DNA of 64,000 nt, from positions 16,805,320-16,869,319 of the forward strand of contig CM055190.1 in assembly GCA_029224185.1 (NCBI GenBank). The letters run 5' to 3'. Source of the stretch: Karalla daura (Eukaryota > Chordata > Actinopteri > Chaetodontiformes > Leiognathidae). The position numbers and the translations under genes are program-made. Shown one piece after another: positions 12,257 to 25,715 of this stretch. A model generated the notes under the pieces. That model searched no databases. It saw only the letters and a list, made by a program, of their open reading frames with translations, and was not told the origin of the DNA. The first letter of the stretch is position 1. The number at the start of each line of letters is the position of its first letter.

Positions 12257-15200
12257 CAACCTCTTGCTCATGATGCAACAAGATCTAAACACAGAAAGCT
12301 GAACCTGATCACTCACATCTCCTGGGAATCCGCTGATGCGCCAAAAAGGCTCAAGTTCACAAGCAACAAAAAGCCAAGGACGCAGGCCACCTGCTGCTCC
12401 TCAAACAAAACAACAGCCACTCACTGCAGTGTGCACAGCTACCCCTCAGAAACACGGTGCACTAGCCTGAGCAACGGCAGCATTGATCCAGACAAAGCCA
12501 GCACCAGGCCATCAATAATTGATGGGAAGTCATAATCACAAAGGTTTTTTTTATTAAGTGACTAGATATCCATGTCTTTTTAAGGGCTTAACTTGATCCA
12601 TCTATTTCATGCTTGAAGTTGTTGTTTTTACTTGGGTTCTAATATGAAGGTAAACCTTAAACACAAAAGCAAGTTAAAATGATTCTGAAAACACTGCATT
12701 GAAAGAGATTTCTATATCTGATTTTGTCTGTAAATGACACATAACTGTAGCCAAACAACTGGTGTTAATTTGTCGGGATCATTTTAAATTGACCACAACT
12801 CGCTCAGAATAGCCTAGTTGGGTATTGTGGAGTGTAGCCCACATTAGATGTGCTCTCAGCTTCTGTCATAACAGAGCTTTACATAATACATGCTATTTCA
12901 GTCGGCAGAAACGGGGAAACATGATCCTAAATATCAATGCCCTGCACATTGTACAGCCCTCAGCTGCTCAGAGCACAGGCTGATGAACGTGTGTGGACTT
13001 AGATTTATCTTAGCAAACAAGTCAGAAATCATCTATCACCTTGGGGGGGAAAAGTGAAGGAAAAAAAAAAGACAAGACCAGCTGTCATGTGTGGATGAGT
13101 GCTTGTGGACCCCTGGTCAGAAAGAAGCATGTCTCTTCAGAGCTGCAATAACCCATAATTCCAGAGGACTGAACAGACTCCTCCCACGTAACGAGTCATG
13201 GACAGTTGCAGAAGTACAAATTTTACTCATACTGGGTACCCCTGCTGTCAGACCATCAAACAAAGGCGTTAGAAACCTAAATGGAGATAGATTCAGGTTG
13301 GTCAAACAGCATGGAACCATGAGGTCGAAAGGTCATAGCTTTGGTAGCTTTAGGCTTACATTTATTTCCTGGAATTAAAGACATATTTCTGTCCATTTCT
13401 GTGTTGCTGTGTTGGTTAATGGACCTGGTTAAAAGCTTTGTGGGCAGATGACAATCAAATCCCTAATCCTGTCCATAAAGCTCAGTTTCATAGACAGCTA
13501 TAGACAGCAGGTGTCAAAGGGCACAGCAACTGAAATATTTGCATTGTGCAAGACCTTGAAGATCTAGGCGGCAACCAAGAAGTCTGAAAAACAAACCTTT
13601 AAAACACAAAATTGAACCAATGATAGATCTCTGTCAAGACTGTCTATGCAGTTCTAAATCTTAGAATCATCTCATAGTTATGAGGCAGGTCAGAACAGGC
13701 AACTTGGTTCACCTTTTACTTACAGTCAGCAAAAAACTGTTTTATTTCTTTGCTTTTTGGTCTGCTAATCTGTAAAATCATTGTTGCAGCATCAAATGGC
13801 TGCAGCCAGGACAGCATTGTGAGTGGTACCGTCCATCTTTTGCAGCACAAACGGATAAAACGAACTGGCATCCTGCTGCTTATATTAGAGCTCATATATT
13901 TGTTGTTGGAAGAGTGTCAGTTTTACATACAAGTGAATGGGAGAAGGAAGTTGCACCTGCCCCTTTGTTCCCTTCCCTGAGGGGGATCTTTGTGTTTGCA
14001 CCAAAGCACTGTGGAGTACAGTGACAAATTTCACTCTATAAACCACACTGCCACACTGACAATGACTGAGGAGTGTATTCCACAGCCCATCCACAGTCAC
14101 AGTCAGATGTATGTTAAATGAGAGGAATTAAGCAGCAGGTTGAGCCATGGAGAAACACAACAGAACAATGTCCTCCCCCGCTTTTGTTTTCTCTCTTATT
14201 TTTGCCTTTTTAATACACACCGATGCACTCACACATACGCATACATGCTCACACATGCAAACAAATACAAAAGAGATAAATTAGGCATTCTGCCAAGGCC
14301 ATTAACATTTATTTCACAAAGCTATCTACTGATTTAGAGGGGCAAAATGCAGAAAAAAAATCAATTAAAGTGAATTGGATACAGTATAATGGTTAAAGCA
14401 AACGTGTTGTTAAAATGCAAAAAGCATCTCCAACACCTCCCTTGACTGTGAAAAAAAAGGAAAAAAAAAACACAAACATCTTCTCTTCAGCTGCTTCGGC
14501 CTCGTCCTGAGAGATTGGAGCTGCAGAATAAAGAAGGCATCTGTACTCTTTCAGGTCAGTCGAGCCCTGTTTGGGAAGGTTGGAATTTGAGATCCAAGGA
14601 TAAACATCAGCTCCCCAGAGAGGACGGTTACTCATGTTTGAATACTGCACAGGGAAAATGAATCTCTCCACAAGCAAAACAAACCATGAGGAACACTCTC
14701 ATAGGCTCTTCTGGGAAAGTTAATTCTTAACCTGCGGCTTCAGGCTAGGCAGGAACTGTGCTCAGCCCATCCTGAGCCAATTGTTTAACACATATGAAAA
14801 ATGAAGCATTGTGGAGAAAATGAAGAGAAATGACAACGCAAATAGAAACAGAAAGTTCTTAAATTTTCCAAAGAAAGCCTCTCTGCAGACCCTCTCAACT
14901 TTGATGTGCCGTGTGCAGCATTTTCTAATCCTGCACATTTTCTTTTCATTTCGATTACCCATCTCCTTTTTTCCTGGAGAGAGAATAATGTCTCCACGGG
15001 CAAAAGCAAGAGTAAACAGCTGTGCCTTTGTATTATGAGTGGTTACAGGTAATCAACAATGCATCCACTTACCCAATGCTCTTCACAGAGGGGATTGTTT
15101 TCAGCTGCACTCTGTGATTGAAAGCATTAGTTGTGAACGGCAAGTACTTAAATGGTCCACAGACTTCCACTGACCACAACCACAGTGTGACCATCGCAAA

Positions 15201-16739
15201 GAAAAATGTGTTTTAGAATTCATTTATCTCTCTCATTTGGATTTGCGATTGCATGCGCACAGGAGGATGCTGTTTACATTAGAAATTTACAGGATCACAA
15301 TCTCTCAGGCTAATGTGGTCACAGGCAGCCAAGAGAGAATGAGAAATGTGTTTTCTGGTGAATTCCAGGTGCGTGCCCACTGTATCTGCAGAAAAGAAAC
15401 TGTTTTAGGTTCATGATAAGAGACAAGGACAGAGGCTTGAGGCTGCCCAGATATACAAACACACATTGTGAAATAAGATGGAAAATGCAGAGTTATCGAG
15501 ACGATACAAGTTTTTTTCAGATTATTTGACTTGAGAGAGATCTCAGGTTTTATCTCCACTCCCACCGACACACAGTCACACCTGTTTTCAAAGCCAGTGT
15601 TATCAGACCAGAGGACATCCAACCAAATCCATCCAAAGACAAAACTCAGCTGTTGAGCCCTGGTACCATAACATAACATGTTCAAATTAGCTGCTTTCAG
15701 TTCAAGTAAATCACAAACCATTAAATTGCCTGGCAGCAGCTTGAGGGCATTGCTTTCAAGCTTAGACTCCCTAAAAATATGTAGTTGTAATGTCTACTTT
15801 CCTGGAGGGGAAATTAAACCATGTATAAAAGTATTCCTGCATTTTATACTGTATGTCACCATAAAATGATATTTTTATTGCTAATGAGCAATTTGGCATT
15901 GGAGACAATGCCTTATTGTTACTGTTAGTCCACTGAGATGCTGCACAGAGATATGGCAGCAGCTCCGTAGTGAAGCAGGTCAAACAAGAATGCAGCTTTT
16001 AATGAGTTTTAATGAGTTTTTTTAATGAGTTGCTCGCCTCAAACCGCCAAATACTTTTGCAAACCTTTTATACAAAACAAAAGACAGAGATAGGAGAGTG
16101 TGGCAATGTTGCAGATGGTGTGGAAACAATTAATGAATGGATTGTTCATAAAAGTGTTCACTTGTTCAAAGAAATACACTTAAAACAAAGTCTGAAAGCC
16201 CTCATCATTCATCTGGATCTGATGAAAATTCTATTTCTGTTTTTTAATCTGTCACAGTGGATTGCAAGGATTTTTTTTTGTTTTCCTCTGATTCTCGTAT
16301 TAAATTAATGCAGCTGAAGCATAGAGTTACGCTCTTTTTTAATTGAATGTTCATCAGCATTTGTGTCCTCATTTCTGGAAATGTCACATCCTGACCGACT
16401 TTCTCTGTTGACTTTTAAAACAAAATCTTTCTTTGCTCCTGTTTCATCATAGTCACTTTAGTTGTTGTACACGTGTGCTCCCACATGCACCCAAAAAACA
16501 AAACACAATAAAAAGAGCCATGAATCACCACAACCAAGGTGTTGGGGTCAGTCATGTATTCAACCTCCTCCTGTTTAGTTGCACTAACAGTGGCCTTTGA
16601 GGCAGCAAAGAAAACAGCTTGTGGCAGATAAACTCAAGTTTCCTATCACGTTATGGATGCACAGAGTATGAAACCTGCCACATTGTTCTAGGGCAGGTGA
16701 AAAAAGGAAACAAAACTTATTAAAAATTTGTCCCTCTGT

Positions 16740-16990
16740 GTGTAAGTTTGGGAATAATTACTGTCTAATCGAAGCTGCAAGGAATGGGCATATGCCAAAA
16801 GAACTAATTTGATTGTAACAGAGCCAATTATAACCTAATTACCCAGCTTACCTTGCCTGAATTAGAGCACAGTGGGTTTGCGGTGGGTGAACTGATCATG
16901 CTTAGCTGGGTTTTAGTCAACGCATGTGTTTATTAGCACAAATGAGTGTCAGGCTATTTTTACCAAAGCTTTATATAAGGCCTTTGCTGT
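16740..16990. promoter_or_regulatory. Candidate conserved non-coding element
   Basis: Dense ATTA/TAAT cores (GAACTAATTTGATTGTAACA, CCAATTATAACCTAATTACC) and ATTAGAGCAC with no repeat. About 28 kb downstream of the tox3 stop. Function inferred only from composition. Confidence 0.3.
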
Positions 16991-17140
16991 TGTGCAACTA
17001 TAACCATCTCACATACAGTTGTTTTTCCATTTGACACGGCACCTTGTGAAATCTGCACGACCGATGTTTCAGAGCCAGTGAATGTTTGGGTCACGTACCC
17101 GCTCACACCTAAAACCTGCTATTACGGCTGCTTTTTTTGG

Positions 17141-17154
17141 CCACGTGGGGGCAG
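17141..17154 (+). promoter_or_regulatory. Candidate CTCF-binding motif (CCACGTGGGGGCAG)
   Basis: CCACGTGGGGGCAG matches the vertebrate CTCF core (CCAC-N-AGGGGGCGC/CAG) at most positions and is followed by CGCTGAGG. It also contains the E-box CACGTG. It sits in gene-free DNA about 27 kb downstream of the tox3 stop. Only motif similarity supports it. Confidence 0.45.
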
Positions 17155-17916
17155 CGCTGAGGAAATGTGGATACTGACACTAACAACTAAAATTGTTTTC
17201 CATCTTCTTATTTATTGTCAGACTGACATAGAAGCAATTTAACACTGAAGGTTTCCTTTTCAATCTTATGAAAGGGAAGCTATCTTGTTTTCTGCGGGTC
17301 CAGAACTAAACGGTAAATTTGAAGGTAGGAACCCAGCACAATTACTTGATTTTAAAACAACTGTGGATGTTGGTTGAAATTTTAGATGATAGTTTCCTAT
17401 CTTTGTAAGTGACACCACTCACATGAGACAGACCCTCACATGAAATTTTAACATTGGTAAAAACACTGCTTGTCGCATGACTGTCTGGGTGGCAGCAAGA
17501 CAGCTACTCAGATTAAAGGCTATGTATGGTTGCCAGCTAAGTGTGAACGTGTGCCAGATCTGTGTAGAAACACTGCATAATTCTACCAGACCAAAAACAG
17601 GATTGTGAAAGATCTGATGAAATTGGCATCTGAAGTGTTTCTGATTAAATCAATGTTCCATAGCTTCTAACACCAGAGAAGATAAATTCTCCATTCAACC
17701 ATTGTAGGTCTCCTTTAATAATTCACTACAAATGCTTTTTGGATTGTGTACAACTGTACAACTACAGGACAGGGATGCCTCACAAACATGACAGACATAG
17801 CATGGCATTACGCAGGAATTCCAATTAGAGGGCAAACTTTTTCAGAGCAGGACAGGACAGACATGAACTGGGACATTGCATTCCTCAGCCAACCTGCAAT
17901 TTATTTCAGATCTTCT

Positions 17917-18058
17917 GAAATCTAATGAGCTCTTCCTTTGGGCCATGTTACACCCTTCTACCAAATTTCATGGAGTTCAGTTGAGTAGTTTTTTGTGTAT
18001 TCCAATGAAGTGAAAAACAAACGCAATCAAAAACATAAACTCCTGGCAGAGATTGAGG
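17917..18058 (+). repeat. LINE-type dispersed repeat, 3'-end fragment
   Basis: The order TAATGAGCTCTTCCTTTGGG, CATGTTACACCCTTCTACCA, AATTTCATGGAGTTCAGTTG, AGTAGTTTTTTGTGTA, AAACAAACGCAATC and AAAACATAAACTCCTGGCAG matches a very widespread fish repeat that ends many LINE copies (the RTE type is my best guess). No coding part remains. Confidence 0.6.
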
Positions 18059-18950
18059 AGGATGCAAAGTAAGACCGACAGCAAAAACAACTTCACTGAG
18101 GACGGAAGCACATCAACTGGCATCGCCTTTTCATCCTCTGTAATTCAGCAGGTGTCCCTCTTTTTTCTCGCCATCCCTCTCTACTGTAGTGTGTAGGTCT
18201 GACCATTCAGCCTGCAGCAGAGCTGGCTCCAGCTGTGTGGGGTTACGCTGGATTAGAATCCGAGATGACAGCCAGGACAAGTATGAGGCAGATGGTTTCT
18301 AACATGGCATCAGTTACAGGTCTTACAGGGACAAGCCTTCATCCTTTTGTTTGCCCTCCGCCCAACGCTTACAGAGATCACATCGTTAGACTCCCACTCT
18401 CCCCAAACGACATTAGTCAACTGCATTGGCAGAGTGGCTGAGGCCCGCTCCTCTTTTCATTGCTCCTTTTGTGGTGTGCCGGTTAACAAGCCTCATCCAA
18501 CACCAGCATTGAGTGGTTAACACCGGTGCTTTATTCTAACGTGCTCTAAAACAAATCATCTTCTCTGTTTCTCTACCTATATCTGTAATGTCCAGATGCT
18601 TTAATGTTTTCCTAAACAAACAAATGACTGACAAAAAGATCCATGTGTTTGCTTTAATCTTTAGACCTGTCAATCCCTGAATTGCTTCAAAGGGAAAGTC
18701 ACAATGATAAACTGTGAGTCTATAATGTTTGGTCTAGAAAAAAGGTAAAAAAAAAGGTTTCTTTTTAAACGCAGAGACAACACAGGATGAAAACCTGTTT
18801 ATCACTCTGAAGTGAGCTGCTGGTTCACAAGCAGCTGCTTAAACGCTGTTGAAAATACCCCAGGAGTGCAGCTGCAGCCTGGAGCTCAGACTGTTTCTCA
18901 TCAGGGTGAGAATCAGCTACTTCTGCTCACTAAACATGCTGCGAAGCACA

Positions 18951-18987
18951 CCACACACACACATATACACACATATACACACACACG
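18951..18987 (+). repeat. Imperfect (CA)n/(TA) microsatellite
   Basis: CACACACACACATATACACA repeats with interspersed TATA steps. No gene is present here. Confidence 0.85.
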
Positions 18988-20566
18988 GTGCCATTTAAAG
19001 AGGAATAACATTTTCCCTTCTCGGCACAATATGGCCATATTGCACAATGTTTTATAATACACAGCAAGTGAACAGTAGACTTACACCACTCATGTTACAA
19101 ATTACAGTGTGATGTGTTAAGTTTCCCTCTGTGCTGTCACAGCATGATACGAATGAGGCAGCGTAGTAGGGTGCTACTGATCTCAGAACAGTTAAAGGCC
19201 TATTTGCACATATTAAGATTTTTTTGAGCATCTCGAAAATCGATGGCACTAACTGTTCCGGTCTCTCTGATTCCACTGAAATTAGCTGATTTGTCTGCAC
19301 AAGTTTTGAATTGCCGGTTTGACTTGGCCTCAGGACTACCAGCATACAAATGGTTATCAAGGGTTGCTGGTCAGAAATAGATTGCAGGTTCCTTTTACCA
19401 GTGCTGCTAATCCTTCAATGTTATTGCTAAAATACAACAGCTTACACTGTGGCTCCATGCAATGCATTGTGAAACTTAAATTCTTAACAGGTAAATTCTG
19501 CTGGTTTTTAATATCTCACAATTACAAGAAATTGCAAAGAAGAAGACCAGACCAAGAGACCAAGAAACAAACTGTGTTTTTGGTGGTCATATTTATCCAT
19601 GCTGCAGCTGTTTCAAACACCCACTCTGACCTGCAGATGAAGCCGTCTCAAAAGCAGTTTCTCTGGAGGGGCAAAGCTGGGGCACTGCATTTGTCAATCT
19701 GTTGAAGTAAATGAAAATGTACAAAAAGAAAATTGGTTCAACTTATTCAGTCCTTCTTCTCTAGTCATGGCTGTCAGATGGTGATATAATGCTCCGTCCT
19801 CTGGCTTAAGTCTCCAAATCTCATAAAAGCTGCATGGAAATGTGAAACATATTGTCTGGGAGAACCTGAAAAAAAAACACAGACTGTGTTGTAAAATGAG
19901 AACCACAGAAATGTTTTAGGCTTGTGGCCCTATACAGTAGTCCTCGAACACATGTATTTTCCATCTGACCAGGTTCCTAGTTAGCTCTCCGCGCTCATTT
20001 AAATCAGACAATAGACAATGTATTTGCCTGATTCTTTGCTAACCACATACTGTACCAATTAGAGAAAAGTATTCCGAATCTTTTCATACAAATTAAACAA
20101 AAAATGTGCCTTATCCAGCCGATCTGCTCCCTGGTATACTGGGGAAAAAAAAAACGTCTGGTGCTGTCTTAGTTACACAAGAGGTTGAGATAAGAAAATG
20201 GTCCTGGGCAATTACACCCATGCTGAGTCATTTTCAAGAGCAGCTGCTGCCTCATGAATAAGCCAGAGTGGCACATAAGGAGACATTTCTGTCATTTCCA
20301 TCATCACCTATACTGTATTCATCCAGTGTAAGATCCTCCACCCAGAAAACAGCCTTATTTCCTTTGCCTCATTTTCGATGATGTCAACAGCTGGATGCAA
20401 AACCTGGGCTCACAAAAACTAAAGTTTTTAAAATGTCACTATATTTAGTGAAAGGCCCTTCTGTCTTTCAAATAAACTTTTTACAGGTTCTCTTCATTTG
20501 AGTGAATTCAACTGATATATGTTGATGGTTAAATTAATAATCAGTAAAAATGACACATGCAGGCAT

Positions 20567-20811
20567 ACATCCCTCCCTCCATCCATTATCTTACCTGCAT
20601 ACGCACCACTCACTTTCACACCCAGGGGCAAGTCCGAGTCTCCAATCCATCTAAACATGCACATTTTTTGGGAGAGAAAATGGTATAACTGGAGAAAGCC
20701 CATATCAGGAGAACATGCAAAGAACACAGAAAGATCCTCTGTCCAACCAGAATTTAAACCAAGAACCTTCTTGCCAGGAGGCAATGGCCACTTAGCTACC
20801 GTGGGACCACA
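20567..20811 (-). repeat. V-SINE-like SINE, copy 4
   Basis: Read on the minus strand the order is head (CCCACGGTAGCTAAGTGGCC, AAGAAGGTTCTTGG), core (GCATGTTCTCCTGATATGGG, AACATGC, GATTGGAGACTCGGACTTGC), then TAAGATAATGGATGGAGGGA as the tail, ending at the left. The 104- and 124-codon frames overlapping it on both strands are SINE-derived. Confidence 0.65.
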
Positions 20812-23048
20812 TCCTTCAATTGCTGGTGGATAAGCTTTTCCACAGATGTGGCCGAGAAACCAAGGCAATTAAAAAAAAAAAAGAAAAAAAGAATATAAAA
20901 GCACATCAAATGAACATTTGTCAGAATTGCTGTGTCCACTTTTTCATGTGTTGCAGCAAAACCTCAACAGTTTTTAAATCACATTGAGTTACCTTTAGCT
21001 GATATTCATGCACAGACAGCTCATTAAAAGTAACATTACAGCCATGGTGTACCAAAGCTGAATTTATTAAAACGTAGTGTGGACCGAACTTCAGTGTTCA
21101 AAAGAAAAAGTCATCTTTTACAATCATAAAGCCCAGCAACAAAATGTTTTCCACCAGAGCCACTGGTGACTAATTTGGTGCTGGAAGCCTTTGGTGGTTT
21201 GTAGAGATGAGATGAGATGTTTTTATCTGCAGCAAAAAAAGATTTGTGCTTTGAGGGTAAATGTAAACGTCTTGTAAAACTGCGTAGCAAGTAGGTTTCT
21301 CTGAGATCACTGTGAGATATCAGACAGTGTATTCAGAAAACATACAGGCAGCAACATCAAAGCTTCAATATGAAACCAAATAAAAATGCATTCAGTGATT
21401 TGTGTTATTAATTCAAAGGACTATTTTAATGCCAGAAAAATCCTATTAAATTTACTTGGTCGGTTTTTCCTATTTTGAAGAAAACTTTTCACATACTGTA
21501 TGCACCTTCAGTCTGTGAGCTCAGTTCAAATGAAGAGAAAAAAAGAGGGTCAAATGGTCTTAAATCCTTCCTTTCAGGTCTCTAGTGTCGACAGAACACG
21601 CTCCTGCTCTCCAATCTCATATAAATGGCTTTGGATTGAAAGAGATGTTGTCTAGCACCACCTTAAATAAGCCACATGGCAATATCCTGAAAGGAGCAGA
21701 GCAGACATTTCTCTAATTGGCAAGCTGTTGTATAAGAAATAATTGGCTCATTTCAGTCTGTTGAGTGATGACTGGAAAATGTGCCCTTAAAGAGTATCCA
21801 TTTTGTTCTTTGGGGACTTATCTGGGAAGCATTCATATTTATTGTCTGCACTGAGATAGACATGGATTTCCTTGTCTCCTGTGTCAAGAATATGAAAGGA
21901 AGGAATGATTAATGATGCAAGTTTCTCTTTTAAGTGTCATTATGGGGCGTCATTCACTACCGCTATAACCTCGAGCACCGCAGATCTTTATTCAGTCCAA
22001 GCTGCCTGTGTTCAGAAGACAAAATTCAATCCCTTTTCCTTTCACTAGTGAAGGAGACAGACTGGAAAGGACATGGCTGTTGTTTGACAGCAGGTGATTT
22101 CTGCCCTTTGAAAGGGTTTAGAAGCTTTGAGAGGTTTGGAAACAAAAGTTACTTTTTAGACCTTTGATTTGATCAAATTGCAATGTAATTCAAGAATGAG
22201 ATAACTTGAACTAGGTTGAAATGGTGACTCAATTTGTATTCAGAAGCTCTGCTTCCTAAATTAAAACACTTTCACCAACTATCCACAAAAACACATCTGC
22301 AAATTACTGTAAAGCACATTCATATTTAAGTATTTGGTATCAGCAAACTTGTTTTGGAAAATACTGTGTGAAAGAAAATCATAATCTGATGCATATCTTG
22401 AATTGCTCTGTGAAATAAATCTTGTGTTGAAGGTCTTGTAACTAGATTGAGTGCTAACCCTAACCCTGGGAAAGCTGTTAGGAGGGAGTTGCCGTCCAAG
22501 CTACCATTTAATTAACATTAAATGAGGCTTCACTTCACTGAGGCAGAGAAATGTTGCAGGCTACCACAACTACATGTCAAGAGGAGTTTACAGCATCAGT
22601 CAAAAAGAGAGACATGCAAAAACAAAAAAGAAAATTTCAGTTTGGTTGTTTATTAATGTGCACTCTCATTGCACCAAATCCTTTACTTCAGCTAAAACAA
22701 GCAAACCAACAAAATACATGCACGCCACATAGTAATGAAAACCAGCTGTGTAGAGTGTGTGCATTTTCATCCATGAGTATGTCTGTGAGGACTTGTGCTC
22801 TTATGGGTAAGCTCAATTTAGGTTTGCTAACATTTCAGAATCTAAGAACTTACCTCAAACCACATGATCCATGTTTGAGACGGCATCAGAAAGCGAGGGA
22901 GGAAGTGCAGGGACAATGGAACTTGTGTGAACCCCACTGTGCTTAATCAATCGGAGAGCAAAGCCACTAAAAAGCAATTTTGATTTATATTTAACTACTA
23001 ATGCTGTCTCTTGTTGCTCTGCTACTACTGCAACCCAGGCAGATCCAC

Positions 23049-23446
23049 AGGGTTGTCACTGCACTGTTTAGCAACTCACAGCAAGAGGGAGAAGGACCTA
23101 TGTCTGGCATCAAGTTTTGACTGAGCCTTTTTACTGCATGTACAGAGTCTGCATGTTCTACCCATTTGCACATGGGTTTTCTGCAGGTTCTCATGATTCC
23201 TCCCACAATCTGAAAACATGCATATCTAAGTTAACTGGAGTATGTCTTTAATTTCTGGGTTTTGTTTTGTTTGCCTGTGATACTGTTTGGGTAAAAAGCT
23301 GGGTAAGAGAATAGATGGATGGGTAGATGGATGGATGGATGGATGGATGGATGGATGGATGGATGGATGGATGGATGGATGGATGGATGGATGGATGGAT
23401 GGATGGATGGATGGATGGATGGATGGATGGATGGATGGATGGATGG
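23049..23446 (+). repeat. V-SINE-like SINE, copy 5, with an expanded (ATGG)n tail
   Basis: The core GAGTCTGCATGTTCTACCCA, GGGTTTTCTGCAGG, CTCCCACAATCTGAAAACAT is followed by a tetranucleotide tail at 23314-23446 of about 32 GATG units. The tail grew from the usual SINE GGATGGATG end. It yields Pro-Ser-Ile-His or Met-Asp-Gly-Trp repeats in open frames that are not genes. Confidence 0.7.
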
Positions 23447-25465
23447 CCCATGTGTATGGATTTTTCCAAGCTCCTGCATTTTCCTTCCATTGGTGGTTTT
23501 GTCTCATGTCTGTCTTGAAGCTGCAAAAACAAATGGAGAAATAATGTGACATACAGCACAGCATAAAACATCTATGCACATGCTTTGTCTTTGTAGAGTT
23601 CAGCAACCTCCTGCTTGTCTGCTTTAACACTGGAGTATTGGAGCTGGGTTCACAGCTAAAATACGCTGCAAAGTCTCTGGACTTGGCACAAAATGTCAAG
23701 AAATGTTTTTCTTCTTTCTTTTTTTTTTTTTTTTGGTTTTGCCTTTCAACGGCCCAAAGATGAATTATAATTCTACACTGCACAGTTATTGTCCTGGCTG
23801 AAACAAAAGAGAAAGGGCAGAATAATAAACCTCTGTAGCTGTGCTGTTATTGTAGAAGCTTATTAATCTGCCCTTTATCTTTTTGCAGCGCTTGAACTTA
23901 TTTTGAGGTTTGGGACCTTCTCTCTGCATCACTTTGTTTCAGTGCCCCAGAAAAGTGAATTTTTTATGCTTGTTGAACATGCATTTGATCTTGTTGCATC
24001 ACATTAATGATGTAATACAACAGGTATACAATCTATCTAATCACAGTCTATCACTGTATTACAACTACACTACATAACGGCAGGACTGCAGCAGCTCCAA
24101 GCTTGTATAACTGTTTAAGAACATCAACTCTCATCCTAAAAGCTTAACAAACATGGTCTGTGTTGCCAAGCAACAATATGTCAATGGATTTAAGCCCACC
24201 AAGACACATTGTTATAAATGGAGGGACTTGTTTGGCATGACATCAGCTCAGCTACAACACTTGCGATTGCTATATCCTTAAGTTATTTCCTTAAGCAGAA
24301 CAGGCAGAGCAAAATGTATTGCAAATAGGGTGTTATGCAGTGCACTCATCTCTCTGTTTACACCTCAGGCAACACAACATTTGCTTTCTGTGTGTGACTG
24401 CAGCAAACATGTTCACTCACTGCAGTTTTGCAATCCAATACACTTTAATGGACATATAAGGAAACATAAGGTGCTGGAACCATTTGAAAGCGTTAAGAGT
24501 GGGTGTGGTAACCTCTGTGGAAAAATGGCAAGATCGTTTTTGTCCTCAGAAGTTATGTGCTAGCCTTTCATTAAGTGCTTTTGTTCCTTTCTTCACTTGT
24601 CCCTGTAAATCTAATATGAGCAACTGTGATTGTTACAGAAGCTTGTGAAGAAGTCAGAGACAGGGTCAGGACCTAATGAAAATGATTTGCACTGGCATTT
24701 CACACTCCAGATATAATTTAACATCTGTCATGGTGTAATGCACAGATACCCTCTAGAAACTCAAGTACAATCTGCTTTTTCATGCGACAGAGACTTCAGT
24801 TACATTCCCTGAGCAAACATCTGGCTGAAGGGCTTGAAAATCAGCGTTTTGACATCAAGCAGCCTATGAAGTTCTGCAGCACTCCAGAAAACTAATGTAA
24901 GAAGAGATGCTGAATAAATGAACAAGTAACTTCCTTTTTCCAGGACAAAGATAAAGGTCCATTTTTTTGTCACATTTAATAAGAATCAAACAGTTTGTTG
25001 TTTCATATTCTGCTCAGATCAAATCTACAACATTTAATATACAAACATTATTCACTGAATAACCAACATAATAATGCTGCTTTATTTTGGGCTTCAGCTG
25101 TCAGATTAGATCTGTTATAATTTACCAGAATTTTACATAATTGTAGAGAACCTGCAGCTCAAAATAACCAGAGCCAGGAGAAACATCCTGCTTCACAGTG
25201 TAATTCAAACTCAACACAAGAGGAAATCTGGATAAAGCCATGAGTTATAATCCACTATATATTGTTACCAGGGAAAGTGCTTGCCAAAAACATGAAGCTA
25301 AATAATTACTACATGGATGTATTCAGGTGGAGACTGAAAGCCAAATTATACATTACCTGGAACAGGTGTGACAGGCAATTCCAAAACAGTCCTTTTCCAT
25401 AGCAGCTTTTAGCTTTCATTCTACGGTAAAATACAAATAAAATGTAGTTACTTTACATTTGAATG

Positions 25466-25715
<250 letters not shown>

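Larger units (their letters stand above)
9783..20566. other. Gene-free interval, second part of the desert
   Basis: This holds the TG/TA and CA microsatellites, the CTCF-like motif, the LINE fragment at 17917-18058 and the block at 16740-16990. Between about 12.5 and 16.7 kb there is nothing recognisable beyond A-rich runs (for example 14443-14470) and a short TTTTAATGAG direct repeat near 15999-16031. Confidence 0.7.

Noticed and set aside
12197..12535. Plus-strand 112-codon frame with many Thr and His
   Set aside because: Starts in a CA repeat and has no domain, homology or splice context.
15999..16031. Tandem TTTTAATGAG units
   Set aside because: Three imperfect short units only; ordinary AT-rich slippage.
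22456..22468. Telomere-like CTAACCCTAACCC
   Set aside because: Only two units; too short to be an interstitial telomeric array.
23226..23783. Minus-strand 185-codon frame with Pro-Ser-Ile-His repeats
   Set aside because: Produced by the ATGG array at the SINE tail; no domain on either side.
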